Shown here: positions 23,824 to 34,382 of the stretch, one piece after another
Position numbering within the stretch: the stretch's first letter is position 1
Layout: every line of letters starts with the position of its first letter
NCBI GenBank assembly: GCA_964036275.1
Contig: OZ038436.1
Location: 6,668,482 to 6,732,481 of the forward strand
Reading direction: 5' to 3'
Source of the DNA: Litoditis marina
Lineage: Eukaryota > Nematoda > Chromadorea > Rhabditida > Rhabditidae
DNA length: 64,000 nt
Notes under the pieces: model-generated
Told to the model about the DNA's origin: nothing
The model's input: the letters and a program-made list of their open reading frames with translations, nothing else
The model's database searches: none
Made by a program: the position numbers and the translations under genes

Positions 23824-24384
23824 GAATGGAATGATAGTTGGAGGTCTGGTTACAACAGTGGTTGAGAGTGCGGTACTCTCTTCTAGTATGGAATCAATCA
23901 AATCAGAATCATCAGGTAAAATGAAATTGTCCTTGATATAAGACCACTTACCTAATTCTTGATGCAGCCAGATAGGTCCACTCCACCAACGGTTGATCTC
24001 TAGGTCCTCCAGGCTGCCACCTCGGCTCCCGACGTCAGCCGGGTTGTCTTTCGTATGCACATAATGGAATGATGTTGGTATACCGTTGGACTGTAATATG
24101 TGGATTTGTTTCCTGATGAATAAAAGTTTGTTTTCCGCAAAGGTTTTCAATTTTTGTGAGGAATGTATCCAATGTAACACAACACGTGAATCCGAAAAGA
24201 TGTGAATTTCCTTGATTTTTAGGTCTATTTCTTTGTTCACAAATGTGACTAACTTTGTACCAATAAAGGAGGCCATCAGTTCTAAACCAGGCATTGTAAT
24301 GGATTGGCTGGGTGTGATTCTTGATTTAGACATGACTAATTGGCAGTAGGTATCGGTTCTGGTTTTTGCTATAAATACACACAC
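23824..24384 (-). pseudogene. BEL RNase H
   Basis: The frame contains the RNase H signatures MPGLELMAS, HIFSDSRVVLHW and VHTKDNPADVGSRG. It follows RT with a frameshift near 24375: the FTDASG start of the domain is in the RT frame and the rest is in this frame. In an active element this domain degrades the RNA template. Confidence 0.85.
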
Positions 24385-25336
24385 GCAGCATACGCAGTTC
24401 CTGATGCGTCAGTAAAGCAAATAAGGCTGAATGTAGCCTTTTCTTTGGGAACTACAGAGCGAGGAATACCCCTTACCTCCAGGTCTGTCTGGATGTGGTT
24501 CCACCTGGCTGTCAACTCGGGACTCAGTGAGGAATCCCAGTCGATTTCGTTTGACCACAGTTCCTGCAAGAATACTTTTGTACGGATAGTAATGGGTGCA
24601 AGTAGGCCTAATGGATCAAAAAGTGATGCTAATTGGCAAAGGATAGTTCTTTTGGTTGTTACAATCTTCTTTTCTTTTTGGTATTTGAATGATAAGGTGT
24701 CACTAATGCTCTCCCACATCATGCCGAAGAGTTTGTTAACGTGGGACTTTGCCTTATCTTTATCTGGAATGGTTAGATTCACTGGTTGGGAGCTGGATAC
24801 GTACTCTCGAAGATTCATTTGCATTTTATCAAAAACTAATTTCGATTCCGCTATCTTAGTGCTGGCTTCCTGTACGTCGGACGCTCCCATTATAACATTA
24901 TCTACATAAAGATTGCGTTTTATCTCTTCTGCTACTGGTTCACGGGCTAATTTTGTAAGTCCGTAAAGTATTGACATTGCTAAGAGGAGTGGAGAGGAAT
25001 TTATCCAAAATGGAACTCTGGTAAATCGAAAAACCCGTATGTTTGAGCTGGAAGGGGGAAGATTGATGTCTTTCAATCATAAGAATCTAGTTGCGTCACG
25101 CTGGGAGGGGTTCAGATGAATTTGGTGAAAAGCCTTCTCTACATCTGCTATGATTATGATTGGATAGGTGCGAGCTCGTAGTAATACCCCGCACAAGTTA
25201 GGCATTAATGTGGGGCCCTGGTTAATGCAGTTATTCAGTGAAAGTCCGCCCCGCATGTGTGATGAAGCGTCAAATACTATGCGTATTTTTGTATTAGTAC
25301 TATCTGGCTTAACTACTGTCTGATGGGGAATATAGT
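24369..25336 (-). pseudogene. BEL reverse transcriptase, interrupted
   Basis: From 25336 downwards the frame shows YIPHQTVVKPDS, IRIVFDASSHMRGG and motif A ADVEKAFHQI, then an in-frame TGA at 25077-25079 where the family usually has tryptophan. It resumes with LKDINLPPSSSNIRVFRF and the catalytic box LYVDNVIMGAS; YVDN in place of YVDD is, to my memory, frequent in nematode BEL elements. The 5' part of the domain was separated from this by the Penelope-like insertion at 25337. Confidence 0.9.
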
Positions 25337-25656
25337 AATTAAATAAGCAAAAATAGGTTAAATGAAGTCACGTTAACTAGGATGAAGTCAATAAATGAAT
25401 GGTTAAATGAATTAAAAGTAATAAATACTATCTATGAAGTTAATAATGACTAAGTTTAAAATAAAATACATCGTTTCGGCCTCACCACCTTTACGATGTC
25501 TTAGGGTCAGTGGTCGAGGCCTCATCAGAAGATAAGCCACTGACCCAGTACAAAAATCAATTAGTAAAACATTACTTAAATACTAGATAAACTAATTTTT
25601 ACATGTTACAATACAACTATTTCTATTTTAAATGAACTACTTTAACTCTTGTTATT
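25337..25656 (-). repeat. Penelope-like pseudo-LTR, 3' side
   Basis: 320 bp, direct repeat of 29583-29902 with one visible difference (AAGTCACGTT against AAGTCAAGTT). Carries the hammerhead-like module at 25468-25546. Confidence 0.9.
25468..25546 (-). ncRNA. Hammerhead-like module with permuted strand order, copy 1
   Basis: On the minus strand, in 5'-3' order: clamp strand 25546-25537, stem I strand 25533-25529, CTGATGA 25528-25522, stem II strand 25521-25516, clamp partner 25513-25504, stem III strand 25499-25493, A17 at 25492, stem I partner 25491-25487, stem II partner 25483-25478, GAAA 25477-25474, with stem III partner 25474-25468. Helices I (5 bp, one G-U), II (6 bp), III (7 bp) and the clamp (10 bp) can all form, and the conserved core bases sit where a hammerhead needs them. 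The strands are connected in a different order from any standard hammerhead, so activity is inference. Confidence 0.5.
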
Positions 25657-25881
25657 AAATCCTACTTCTAGTAATCCTAATGTGCTAATATCTAAGAGAA
25701 AAAGAGAAGAAGTGTGATTGTGTTCTGTTTCGTCTGTCTTATATAGTGCCGCTGTCACCTTTTCCCGCGCAAAGTGTATGTAGTTTGATCTATTAGAAGG
25801 ATATCGTAGTCACCGATAGTTCCAAAAATTGTCAAAAATGTGCAATAGAATATAGTAGTTCGTAATTATGTCATGAAATAA

Positions 25882-28760
25882 TTATTTGCGATTCATAATA
25901 ATGGACTTTTTATGATTTATAAAAGTATATATTTCTTTTTTAGGGTATTTATTAAGTATATGGGTGTTACTTTGTAATACTCTTATACATCTATTATAGA
26001 TAACTTGTGTAGGAAACTTGTTGAATTCAAAATCTTTAATGATGGCTTCTACTCTTTCGAGAAAATAGTTAACTTCACTGCAACATCTACTAAATCTAAT
26101 AATTTCACCTTTAATGGTATTCAACCCGATACTTGTAGGAATGTTAGAGGTGAAGTGAGGATATCTTCTGATTTTGAAGTTGTAGTCGTCAGTCTTGTTA
26201 TATAGCTTGCTTACTATACTGTTGCTTTCTCTATTTATCATTAATGTTAGATCTAAGAAATTGGATTCATCATTTGTAATATTTGTTTGTTCAATTTTCA
26301 GAGCTTTATCATAGATTTTACTGAAAGTCTCTTCCAAGTTATACTGATCATTTGGTTCATAAATCTGTAGTAAATCATCCATATAGCGGTATGTCCTAGT
26401 TTTGTGAGTATTGAATAGATTTTGATGACTCATTACAAACTTATATTCCATAGAGCACAGTGTCAGATCAGCAATGAGAGGGGAGGCGTTATTACCTTGA
26501 GGGATTCCGGCTATTTGCTTATATATTTGGTTACCATATTTAGCAAAGCTGTTGTTGAGAATATATTTCAACAAGTTTATTACATTATCTCTAGAGTAGC
26601 TTCTAGCTTGTTTCAAATTGGACATGTCTCTACTATAGTAGGTTTTATTGTTATTTACAATAATGTAAGTGCCAGCTGACCCCGCATTCTTGAAACACAA
26701 AGAAACTATGTCCGACAATTCTCTTATTACAATATCATGAGGTAGACTGGTGAATAAACTTGTGAAATCAGCTGTGAACAAGTTATCGTTGTTTACTTTG
26801 AGATCTCGTAAATCCTGAATTATGTTTAAGCTACTATCTACAGACCAAAATAGTTTAACGTTATTTCTTGTTTCGATAACGCTGCAATATCGTTGGAAAT
26901 GATTTCGAATATGTTTCAAGATTTTTGTAGTTGAATTGATAAGTCTCTTAGACTGCTTGTTTTAGCTCCAGTTATGAATCTGCATTTTATGGGATACTTG
27001 TGTAATTTCGGAATTCCATATATATGTGGTATGCTCAAGGTTGTAGTGTAGTTTAATCTCCAGTTAGTGTTGGTAACTATGTGTCTATTAATTATGCTGT
27101 GTTCGTTTTCATGGGAATATTTGGAAAATGTTTCATTGGTGGATGTATTGGTAAAGTATCCCATTTCTTTATTAAGTATTTGAACGTAAAGTTTCTTGCA
27201 CGTGAACGCATAGTTTGATGTAGCTTTATCAGTGACTGTAACAATGTAATGTTTTTGAATTTCTTTGAGTTGATTTTTCCAGTTCGAGTGATTATGTTGT
27301 TATAGTGAATATAATCTTAGTTTCTGCTGTATAACCTTGTTTATTTCTTCATTTATTTCATCAGCTACACTTTTCTGGAATAGTGGACCATTCATCGATT
27401 TCTGATTTATAGTGTTTATTAAAGATTTGCTTTCATTTTTGACGAGTTCTTCAATACTACGAGCATCGTAATCATTCTGCAATTTAAGTTTTGTACCTTT
27501 GTTTATTATTTCATATATAGGAGTGTTTTTGAATAGATTAGGATCCCCTGTGATAATGTGACCATGTACTGGATCGATAAACTGAGGTTTAGATTGGCAC
27601 ATACAGTTGGATTGAATGATTCTATCTATGTCATTACCTGTGAGATGTTTCAAAAATCGTGAGTAATTTATTATAGTTTGACTTACAGGAGTGTCATATT
27701 TGAAATTGATTCTGATATTAATGAGTTTCGGAATGTCTACATTGGTATTATTTTTGAGTATATTCATGATTGTTCTTTTATAGTTATGGTTTTCCATGGA
27801 TTTGTTTACATAAGGTATTCTAAATGTAATTGTCTTAGCGTTATTTATGGGTTTGGTCTTAGTTTGTTCTCGTTTCCAGTAAAAAAAAATACCATAAAAT
27901 TTAAGTTTGATTTGTTTAGAATGTGCTTTAAAGTTATTATCCGTTCTGATGTAGTTCAAAATGGTCTCAATATTCTGTTTTCTTAATGATTTATGATATA
28001 TATGCAATGCATTACCTTCTTTCTCTGCGATGCGTTTAACTAAATCGGTTGCAGAATTGCCAAGATTTAGGTTGTTATTGATATGGTGTTTGGTCTTCTT
28101 TTTTCTTGTCTGCTTGTATCTCAAGATCTTCAAACCATAATATGGGTGAGATGCTTTATCGAAAGGTATGATGTTGGAAGAAATGTTACCATAATTACTT
28201 ATTTGATCGTTAAAACCGAATGGATAAGGTGTCATCAGTAATTTGATCCAGAACAGTTCTTTTTCCAATCTAACTTTCTTATCATTATTATCAATATTAT
28301 CAAGAATATCGATATGGAAATCTTGTACTTCCAGATTTGAAAAATGTTGGCATAAGAAAGTGTGTAATGAGTTCTTTTTAAACACGTATTTATGGCCATT
28401 CATTCTGTTTTTGAGCGTTTGTGTTGTCTCACCAACATATTGTTTGCTACAGTGTTTACAAGTGATAGCATATATGAGGTTGGTGGACATGCAATTAGCG
28501 GTAGTATCTTTAACAGTCTTTAGTTTGTAGTTAGTAACAGTGCTATTGATTACATTTTCAAATCTAATGTTAGGACAAATTTTACATCTTGACGAATTAC
28601 ATCTGTTTCCTTTATTGGGAGTGCTAAAACAAACAACTTCCTTGATATTCTTTCCGTATTTTCTGCTGCTTAGTGCGGTGGTTTTGTAATAAGAAGACGC
28701 GGTTTGAGCGGACAGTGAAATAAGGTTGTTTGGCCTGAATCTAAGTATCTAGGTGGCCAC
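25882..28760 (-). pseudogene. Penelope-like GIY-YIG endonuclease / reverse transcriptase
   Basis: The single reading frame runs from about 28757 (no clear ATG; the first good one is at 28490) to TGA/TAA near 25882. N-terminal part: cysteine cluster CNSSRCKICPNIRF, then GIY-YIG core LIYAITC...QYVGETTQ and NRMNGHK. A CxC motif (NCMC, about 27597-27605) separates nuclease from RT. RT boxes: DFTSLFTSLP, GIPQGNNASPLIADL and catalytic YRYMDDLL. Breaks: in-frame TAA at 27300-27302 between the linker and RT, and a 1-base frameshift near 26919 in an A-run. The pseudo-LTRs are almost identical, so these breaks are either recent or predate the copy. In a working element the protein nicks target DNA and primes reverse transcription there. 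Confidence 0.88.
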
Positions 28761-28910
28761 ACCTGATACAGAGAGCGTGTCATTTCGGCAGGGCTGCTGC
28801 CTTTCCGGGAGGCTTGGTAAAAGACCTACCAGTGGTTTCGTACATGGAGGCGATGGGGGCAACACACTCCGTTACCTACCCCCACCTTGTATAACCCCAT
28901 CAATAACGAA
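28752..28910 (-). other. GC-rich leader segment before Penelope-like ORF
   Basis: Unlike the AT-rich rest of the element, this stretch contains several short inverted repeats on the minus strand (for example GGTAGGTCTTTTACC and GGCAGCAGCCCTGCC) just before the coding region. It may be a structured 5' leader. I cannot assign it to a known RNA family. Confidence 0.35.
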
Positions 28911-29323
28911 CTGTGGATAATGGTGCATATGGGTTCAATGAGAGAAAAACGGGTGATTGTTCTATTTAATTATTGGTATAGTGTGATTTGTTTACGTGTA
29001 ACAATGTAATGAAGAAAAATGAATAGAATAAAATTAAAAGAATGAAGGAAAATATGAAGTTAAGTAAAGTGATGGAAAGAATATTAAGTCGTGTTGTTTG
29101 TAATGGAAGATGGTGAATTGATAAGTTGTATGGTGTTTATAAGGAAATATTTATTACATGTAAAATGATTTTATTGAGAGAATTTGCTTAGTTTGCTCAG
29201 AGACAACAGTTATGAGATTGTACGGTTTCGAAGAGATATGGAGTTTTACTAATTAAGTGTTGACAAAAGAGTAACTAGTTTACTTTATATGTTTTACTAA
29301 TTGAATTAAAACTCAATATGAAA

Positions 29324-29443
29324 CGTCCGAAGACGTATTACCCCCGAGGGGGTTATAGTTCGTCCGAAGACGCATACCCCGAAGGGCTTTCATTCGTCCG
29401 AAGACGCGTGCCTTAAAAGGCGAGTAAGTGTCTTGAGACACTT
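29324..29443 (-). promoter_or_regulatory. Train of seven small stem-loops in element 5' region
   Basis: In the sense (minus) strand the stem-loops are: 29443-29426 (8-bp stem, 2-base loop), 29421-29410 (5-bp stem), 29406-29395, 29372-29361 and 29335-29324 (three copies of CGTCTTCGGACG, a 4-bp stem closed by C-UUCG-G), 29387-29376 (CCC-UUCG-GGG type) and 29353-29340 (5-bp stem with CTCG loop). They lie between the 5' pseudo-LTR and the reading frame, in the presumed untranslated leader. UUCG loops with C-G closure are known to be very stable. The function is unknown. Confidence 0.75.
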
Positions 29444-29582
29444 CGATAATCTTAGTCTACAGTTGATAAGGATAGAATACAGCAGAGATAGTATAATGAG
29501 TAATGAGAAAATAATTGGAATCGGATAGAAGCATGGACAAGCTAGTTGTCTCTAACATCTTCCAATCCTACCAATTAATAGC

Positions 29583-29902
29583 AATTAAATAAGCAAAAAT
29601 AGGTTAAATGAAGTCAAGTTAACTAGGATGAAGTCAATAAATGAATGGTTAAATGAATTAAAAGTAATAAATACTATCTATGAAGTTAATAATGACTAAG
29701 TTTAAAATAAAATACATCGTTTCGGCCTCACCACCTTTACGATGTCTTAGGGTCAGTGGTCGAGGCCTCATCAGAAGATAAGCCACTGACCCAGTACAAA
29801 AATCAATTAGTAAAACATTACTTAAATACTAGATAAACTAATTTTTACATGTTACAATACAACTATTTCTATTTTAAATGAACTACTTTAACTCTTGTTA
29901 TT
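29583..29902 (-). repeat. Penelope-like pseudo-LTR, 5' side
   Basis: 320-bp partner of 25337-25656. Immediately beyond it at 29903 the BEL pol frame resumes. Confidence 0.9.
29714..29792 (-). ncRNA. Hammerhead-like module with permuted strand order, copy 2
   Basis: Identical in all paired and core segments to the module at 25468-25546, shifted by 4246 bases. Two copies flanking one element would allow self-cleavage at both ends of the transcript, as proposed for hammerheads in other Penelope-like elements. Confidence 0.5.
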
Positions 29903-31213
29903 GAATAAGTTGTGAATGGGGATGGAGTTTGAAAATTACTTACCTCTTCTATGATCTTGGTTTGCAGTTGATTGGTGAATGTCTGGCTGTAGGCTGTCCA
30001 GATTTCAGGATGGCTTCTCAACGTCTTGTACTGGCTTTGCAATCTCTTGAACGCCATACCATAGTTATCTGCAAGATTGGATTCTTTACCATTCCATGGA
30101 AATTTTACTGATATTTTTCCTTTTTCCATTTCTACTGACTGATTGAATTCGTTCTTATCATTTTCTTTCCTATCATTTTCAACGGACGGGTCGTCATGAA
30201 TACCAATAGTTTCGAGGTTCCAGAAATCTGATGTTTCTACTTTGAGAGAGGATGTTGATGAGAGGTAAGTATGACTAATTGGACTGGTTTCGGATTCGAT
30301 TTGACCCTTGCCAGAAAGGAGATAACCAAATGAACTGGGTGTGGCATGAAGGCCGGAAGGTAATTGGAAGTGGGGTTTAGTGAGCTCAATAATATTCCAG
30401 AACTGATCAATGCCCAATAGAATGGAGGGTGTAACTGTTGCACAATGGTTGGAAGGAACAGCTATACAATTTTTGGCTAAGAATAGGTTGTCCTCTTTGG
30501 ATAAGAGGGTACTCTCATAACTCCCCGTGATTACGCTTTGAGTATTAACGTCAATATCCCAATCAGAGCCATTTTCAAGTTTGAGTCTGATAGAAACCAC
30601 GGAAGACAACTGGGTGGATTTATTACCTCCAAACGTGACTATGGTAAGAGGTTCCTGATTGATTACTGGTGAATCTACATGATCGCTTAATTTTTCGGAA
30701 ATAAAAGATTTATGGGACCCGCTGTCTAAAATGATTGATACTGGTTCGAAAGAATTGGTTCTATTATTGAAAATCTGTCCGAAAGCTGTCATCAAACTAA
30801 CCTTTTGTCTGTGTGTCGAACCGCCTGTTAGGTATTGATGGACTTCTTGTGATCCGGAGTGAATGTCAGCGGCAAGGGTTGTAGGCTGGGATTCCTCTGG
30901 TGTCGGGGTAGATTCGCTGTTTGTCTCTGGACAGTTGACCACGTTCGAATTACTGAAAGAAACAGAACGATTGGGAGAACGCGATTGAGACTGATAACGA
31001 CGAGATTCTCTTGAAATAGATCTAGGTTTGTACTGGCTGTCTCTGGTCAAAGATCGTGGTCTATGACCCTGGACCGCATGAGAGCTTTCCCTAACGTTAC
31101 GTATGATGCCGTTTCCGCGGGGGGATTTACTACGTTTCAACTGATCGGACCTGTAGGGGTATGGTGAGTCTTTCCGATGATGGTTATCTCTGCTATTTGA
31201 ACGCGAATTGTGA
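29903..31213 (-). pseudogene. BEL protease and start of pol
   Basis: Arginine/serine-rich start (RSKSPRGNGI; SRESRRYQSQSRSPNRS), then an aspartic protease core with active-site IILDSGSHKSFIS and later ILLGIDQFW (DUF1758-type, peptidase A17 family of BEL). The frame is open from after the TAA at 31216-31218 to the Penelope-like insertion at 29902. It is in the same frame as gag, so the TAA is either a disabling mutation or a readthrough point. Confidence 0.85.
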
Positions 31214-31215
31214 GA

Positions 31216-33017
31216 TTACTGGTAATGTCTACATAACGATACGTGGTGTCTCTGGCTGTCACAGTAACTACATTTTGCATTGCAAGAACGACTGCTGTGA
31301 TTTGGAAAGAGACAACGATAACATAGTTCATTTTTGTACGCAAATTCACGACGTAACTCGCAAGAAACACTAACTTTACAATTCTCTGACCTGTGATTGG
31401 TTCGGGGACAGAATCTGCACGTGGATTTACTGCTTGTATCGGCTCTTCTGGATTCAGTATTGGGTTGGTGGTCCAATTCACGTACGTAGAACGAGTGGCT
31501 CTCTTGCGATGTGGCTTGACTGGCGAAGGATGTAGACAGGAGGCTTACAGCTTCTTCTTCTGAAATCAAGTTTTCTAAATTGTTATACAATTGATTCAAA
31601 TCCCAGGTGATTCCTGACTGACGTTCTAATCGTATTAAAGACGGTTTGCAGGATAAGGGAAATTTATCTTTGACTAGTTCAATGGTCACGCTACATTTGG
31701 ACAAGTTTGGATCCAACGATTCTAATAATGATAAATGGCTGCGAATGGTATCAAATGTTTTCCGCAAACTAGATGAGCTCTTTTGGGCTGGTGGCAACGC
31801 TTTGATTGCTTGTAGAATAGAAGTTCTGGTTGCAGTCGCATTATTGAACCGTTGTTCAATCAGTGAAATTGCTCTTTGATACATGTTAGGTACTAGCGGG
31901 ATAGAATTGATAATTAAACTGGCATCCCCCTTGAGCAATGATATTAGCATAACAAATTTGTCTATTTCTGATAGTTGAGGATTTGTGTGAACGGAGACTT
32001 GATAGATTGACCAAAACTGATGAAATTCGCTCATTTCCCCCCAAAATTCTGGTATCCTCAGTTTAGGTAATTGTACTCTGGACTGAAAAGAGTTGTTGGA
32101 AACTGCAGGAAAGTTTTGCATGTTTTGAGCCATCTGCTGGTTTTGGGCAGAATATTGCTGGGTTTGAACGAAGTTTGGCGCATTTTGGCTAAAATTTGGC
32201 TGGTTTTGGACAAAAGTGGGAGATGGCTGACCGAAATTCGGTAAATTTTGATTTTGAACAAAGTGCTGTTGGTTTTGGACAAAATGGTGTGGATTGGGAA
32301 TGACACTAGCTTGATTTCGCGCCAAAAATGGGTTAGCAAGTTCGCTTGATTTTGCTTAAAACCCTGAAGAGTCTGATTAGGATAGTGAACATTATGGTTA
32401 CCTCCTGGAATAGGCAAATTTAGTTGACTTGGTAATGTCGGTGTTGCTGGCGTAAGGCCTGGTAGTCAACGTCGTATTGGTAAGACTCTAGTGTTAACTG
32501 GACTGCTGACCGCTGTTTGTAACATACCTGTTGTAGGGGATGGTGGTATTGCTGTTCTGGCTGCTGATGGGTGAGTCGTAGAGTCACTGCTAGAGTTTGG
32601 TGTAGAGTATGGAGTGGCTTGAGGGCTGGATCGGGCTGCGCGGCGCTATGCTCTTCTGAAATACATTCTTATCTTTACAATTTGTCTATCAATTTTTTCC
32701 TGGAGTTCAGGAATATCAAAGGATTCAATATGGTTCTCAATCTCTGTTTCAGCAAATTGTCTATCAGCGTCGTCTTCGATAGACTCGTAGAACGCTTGTG
32801 ATTCGTCTAAAATCACCTTAAGACGATCTCGATGAATTGATAAAAGTTCTTTTGATTCGTCAATTTCATCTTCAAAATCTTCACTGGATAAATCATTGTT
32901 AGTTATATAATCTGGGTTCAATTGTTCTCCGATACGTTGAAAAACTGACTCTATTTCCCGGATCTTTTTGGTTATATTGCCCTTTATGCTGCCAATATTT
33001 GGCATGGCAAAAGCCAC
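31216..33017 (-). pseudogene. BEL gag, broken
   Basis: Starts with an ATG at 33017 and a coiled acidic N-terminus (NIGSIKGNITKKIREIESVF; DUF1759-type). Then come a Ser/Pro/Thr linker, a Q/N-rich repeat region (QNQPNFSQNAPNFVQTQQ), the gag core (LPKLRIPEFWGEMSEFHQFW) and two to three C-terminal zinc knuckles (CRFCPRTNHRSENC; CYRCLFPNHSSRSC; CSYCDSQRHHVSLC). Stops at 32646-32648 (TAG), 32466-32468 (TGA) and 31216-31218 (TAA), and a frameshift near 32330, show it is non-functional. Gag would form the particle and bind RNA. Confidence 0.88.
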
Positions 33018-34207
33018 TGATTACTGCAAAAGGTGTAACCAGATAGAATATCCACAAACTAGAACAACGACAACCTAACAACAAAATTGTTTGTTCAAAC
33101 GACCGCACACTATGAAAATTCATAAAAAAAGAATCAATAGTCGGGCCTAAATTCTTGATGAAATTTGGAAATTTAAAGGTCTGATTTTCGGTATTACGGT
33201 ATATGTCGAAATTTCAAAGAAATAGTTCAACTTTTCACTTTTTGAAAATAAAAAATTTCAACGGTTGGTGAACAAGGAAATATAGTGCATGTTCAACGAA
33301 ATATATAAGAATGTGTATCTGTGTGTGAAGGACTTCATTGTGTGCACTGAATAATCTGGGGATGAATGGAATGATAGAAGGAGAATAGTAGTGGGATTGT
33401 GATGACTGAATGATGACTGAATGGTTGTTTTCGTGTTAATATGGCTCTCGATAGCCTTTGCGCGGGAGTTTGCCAGAGGGATAGTTCTCAGACAATTCCC
33501 AGCCAATTGGCCAGCCACTTTTTTATTGGCTGGGCGAGAGAGTGTGCAGGTCAGAGAGACCCAGATGTCTGCGGCCTCATCGACCTGCACACTCTCTCGC
33601 TTTTGTAGCTGGCCAATCGAAGAAAATTGGCGCCAATCGTTCTGAGTTGAGGACACGCCTTTGTTGGAAGCGCGCCAAATAATTGGCAAACTGTCGCTTA
33701 TGAAACAAATCTAATTAACCTTTGTAACCAAGGTTAGTAACAAGTTACGACTAAAATTATAACAAGGATGTGTGACGAAGTGTTATATGATCGAAATTAA
33801 AACAAAGGGATATGACTGTTGGGATAGGAGTAGAAAGTATGGTTTGGTTGATCAAAATATGGAAAAATCTTATAGAGAAAACGAGCATTAGGAGCTAATA
33901 GACTACGGACCCAATGGGTAGTGGTGGCTTTCACCTTGTCCGTACCAGATCAATTATTCACATTTCTATGGCCGTCTGGAGCCACCATAGACGCAAACTT
34001 TCAACCCTCGTTGAAACCCATTTTGCGTTGCTTACCGCGGTTTTACTTTTTAACCACGTGACTCCCGTAAGCTGGGCATGAGTAAGCAAACATTCTGGTT
34101 TCACAATACTGATCATTTCCACAATTTCAGAATTTGTTTCGTCAGAACATAAAGAATACTCATGTACTACTAGGATCGCCGACCCACTCGTCATTATGTT
34201 TGATATG
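33018..34207 (-). other. BEL 5' leader
   Basis: It lies between the primer site and gag. It contains a 19-bp hairpin (33534-33552 with 33583-33601, arms GCGAGAGAGTGTGCAGGTC), a 78-codon open frame at 33958-34194 with no family match, and, next to the primer site, about 36 bases (34171-34206) that repeat an internal LTR sequence in the opposite orientation. No further gene is supported. Confidence 0.55.
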
Positions 34208-34225
34208 TTCCCGGCCGATGCACCA
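34208..34225 (-). promoter_or_regulatory. BEL primer binding site (tRNA-Gly)
   Basis: The plus strand reads TTCCCGGCCGATGCACCA, directly abutting the 5' LTR. This is the 3' end of nematode tRNA-Gly(GCC) including CCA, so the minus-strand RNA has an 18-base perfect primer site. Confidence 0.85.
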
Positions 34226-34382
34226 TGTTCGAAGGCCAGTGGAATGCCGTCTATTATTTCACTCGATTATTGCCACGCGGAATTACAAAGTGAATAAACA
34301 CTCTTTTACACTCCAATAACTCGTAGTTATTATACGCCTTGGTTATACAGTTTGATAATAACAAAGCATGGATAGGATAAAT
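34226..34382 (-). repeat. BEL 5' LTR, part adjoining primer site
   Basis: First 157 bp (plus-strand order) of the split 5' LTR. It matches 20820-20976 and ends in ATAAAT, one copy of the target duplication of the inserted transposon. Confidence 0.9.

Larger units (their letters stand above)
25337..29902 (-). mobile_element. Penelope-like element, N-terminal GIY-YIG (Naiad-type)
   Basis: A 4.57-kb element inside BEL pol. It is bounded by 320-bp direct repeats (pseudo-LTRs 25337-25656 and 29583-29902) that differ at about one position, so the insertion is young. A short duplication (AAT or so) of BEL sequence flanks it. The domain order on the minus strand is GIY-YIG nuclease, CxC linker, then RT, which is the permuted order described for Naiad/Chlamys elements; canonical Penelope elements have GIY-YIG at the C-terminus. 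Confidence 0.9.

Noticed and set aside
33258..33689. 143-codon minus-strand frame in the BEL leader
   Set aside because: It crosses the leader hairpin, has no gag likeness and lies upstream of the recognised gag start.
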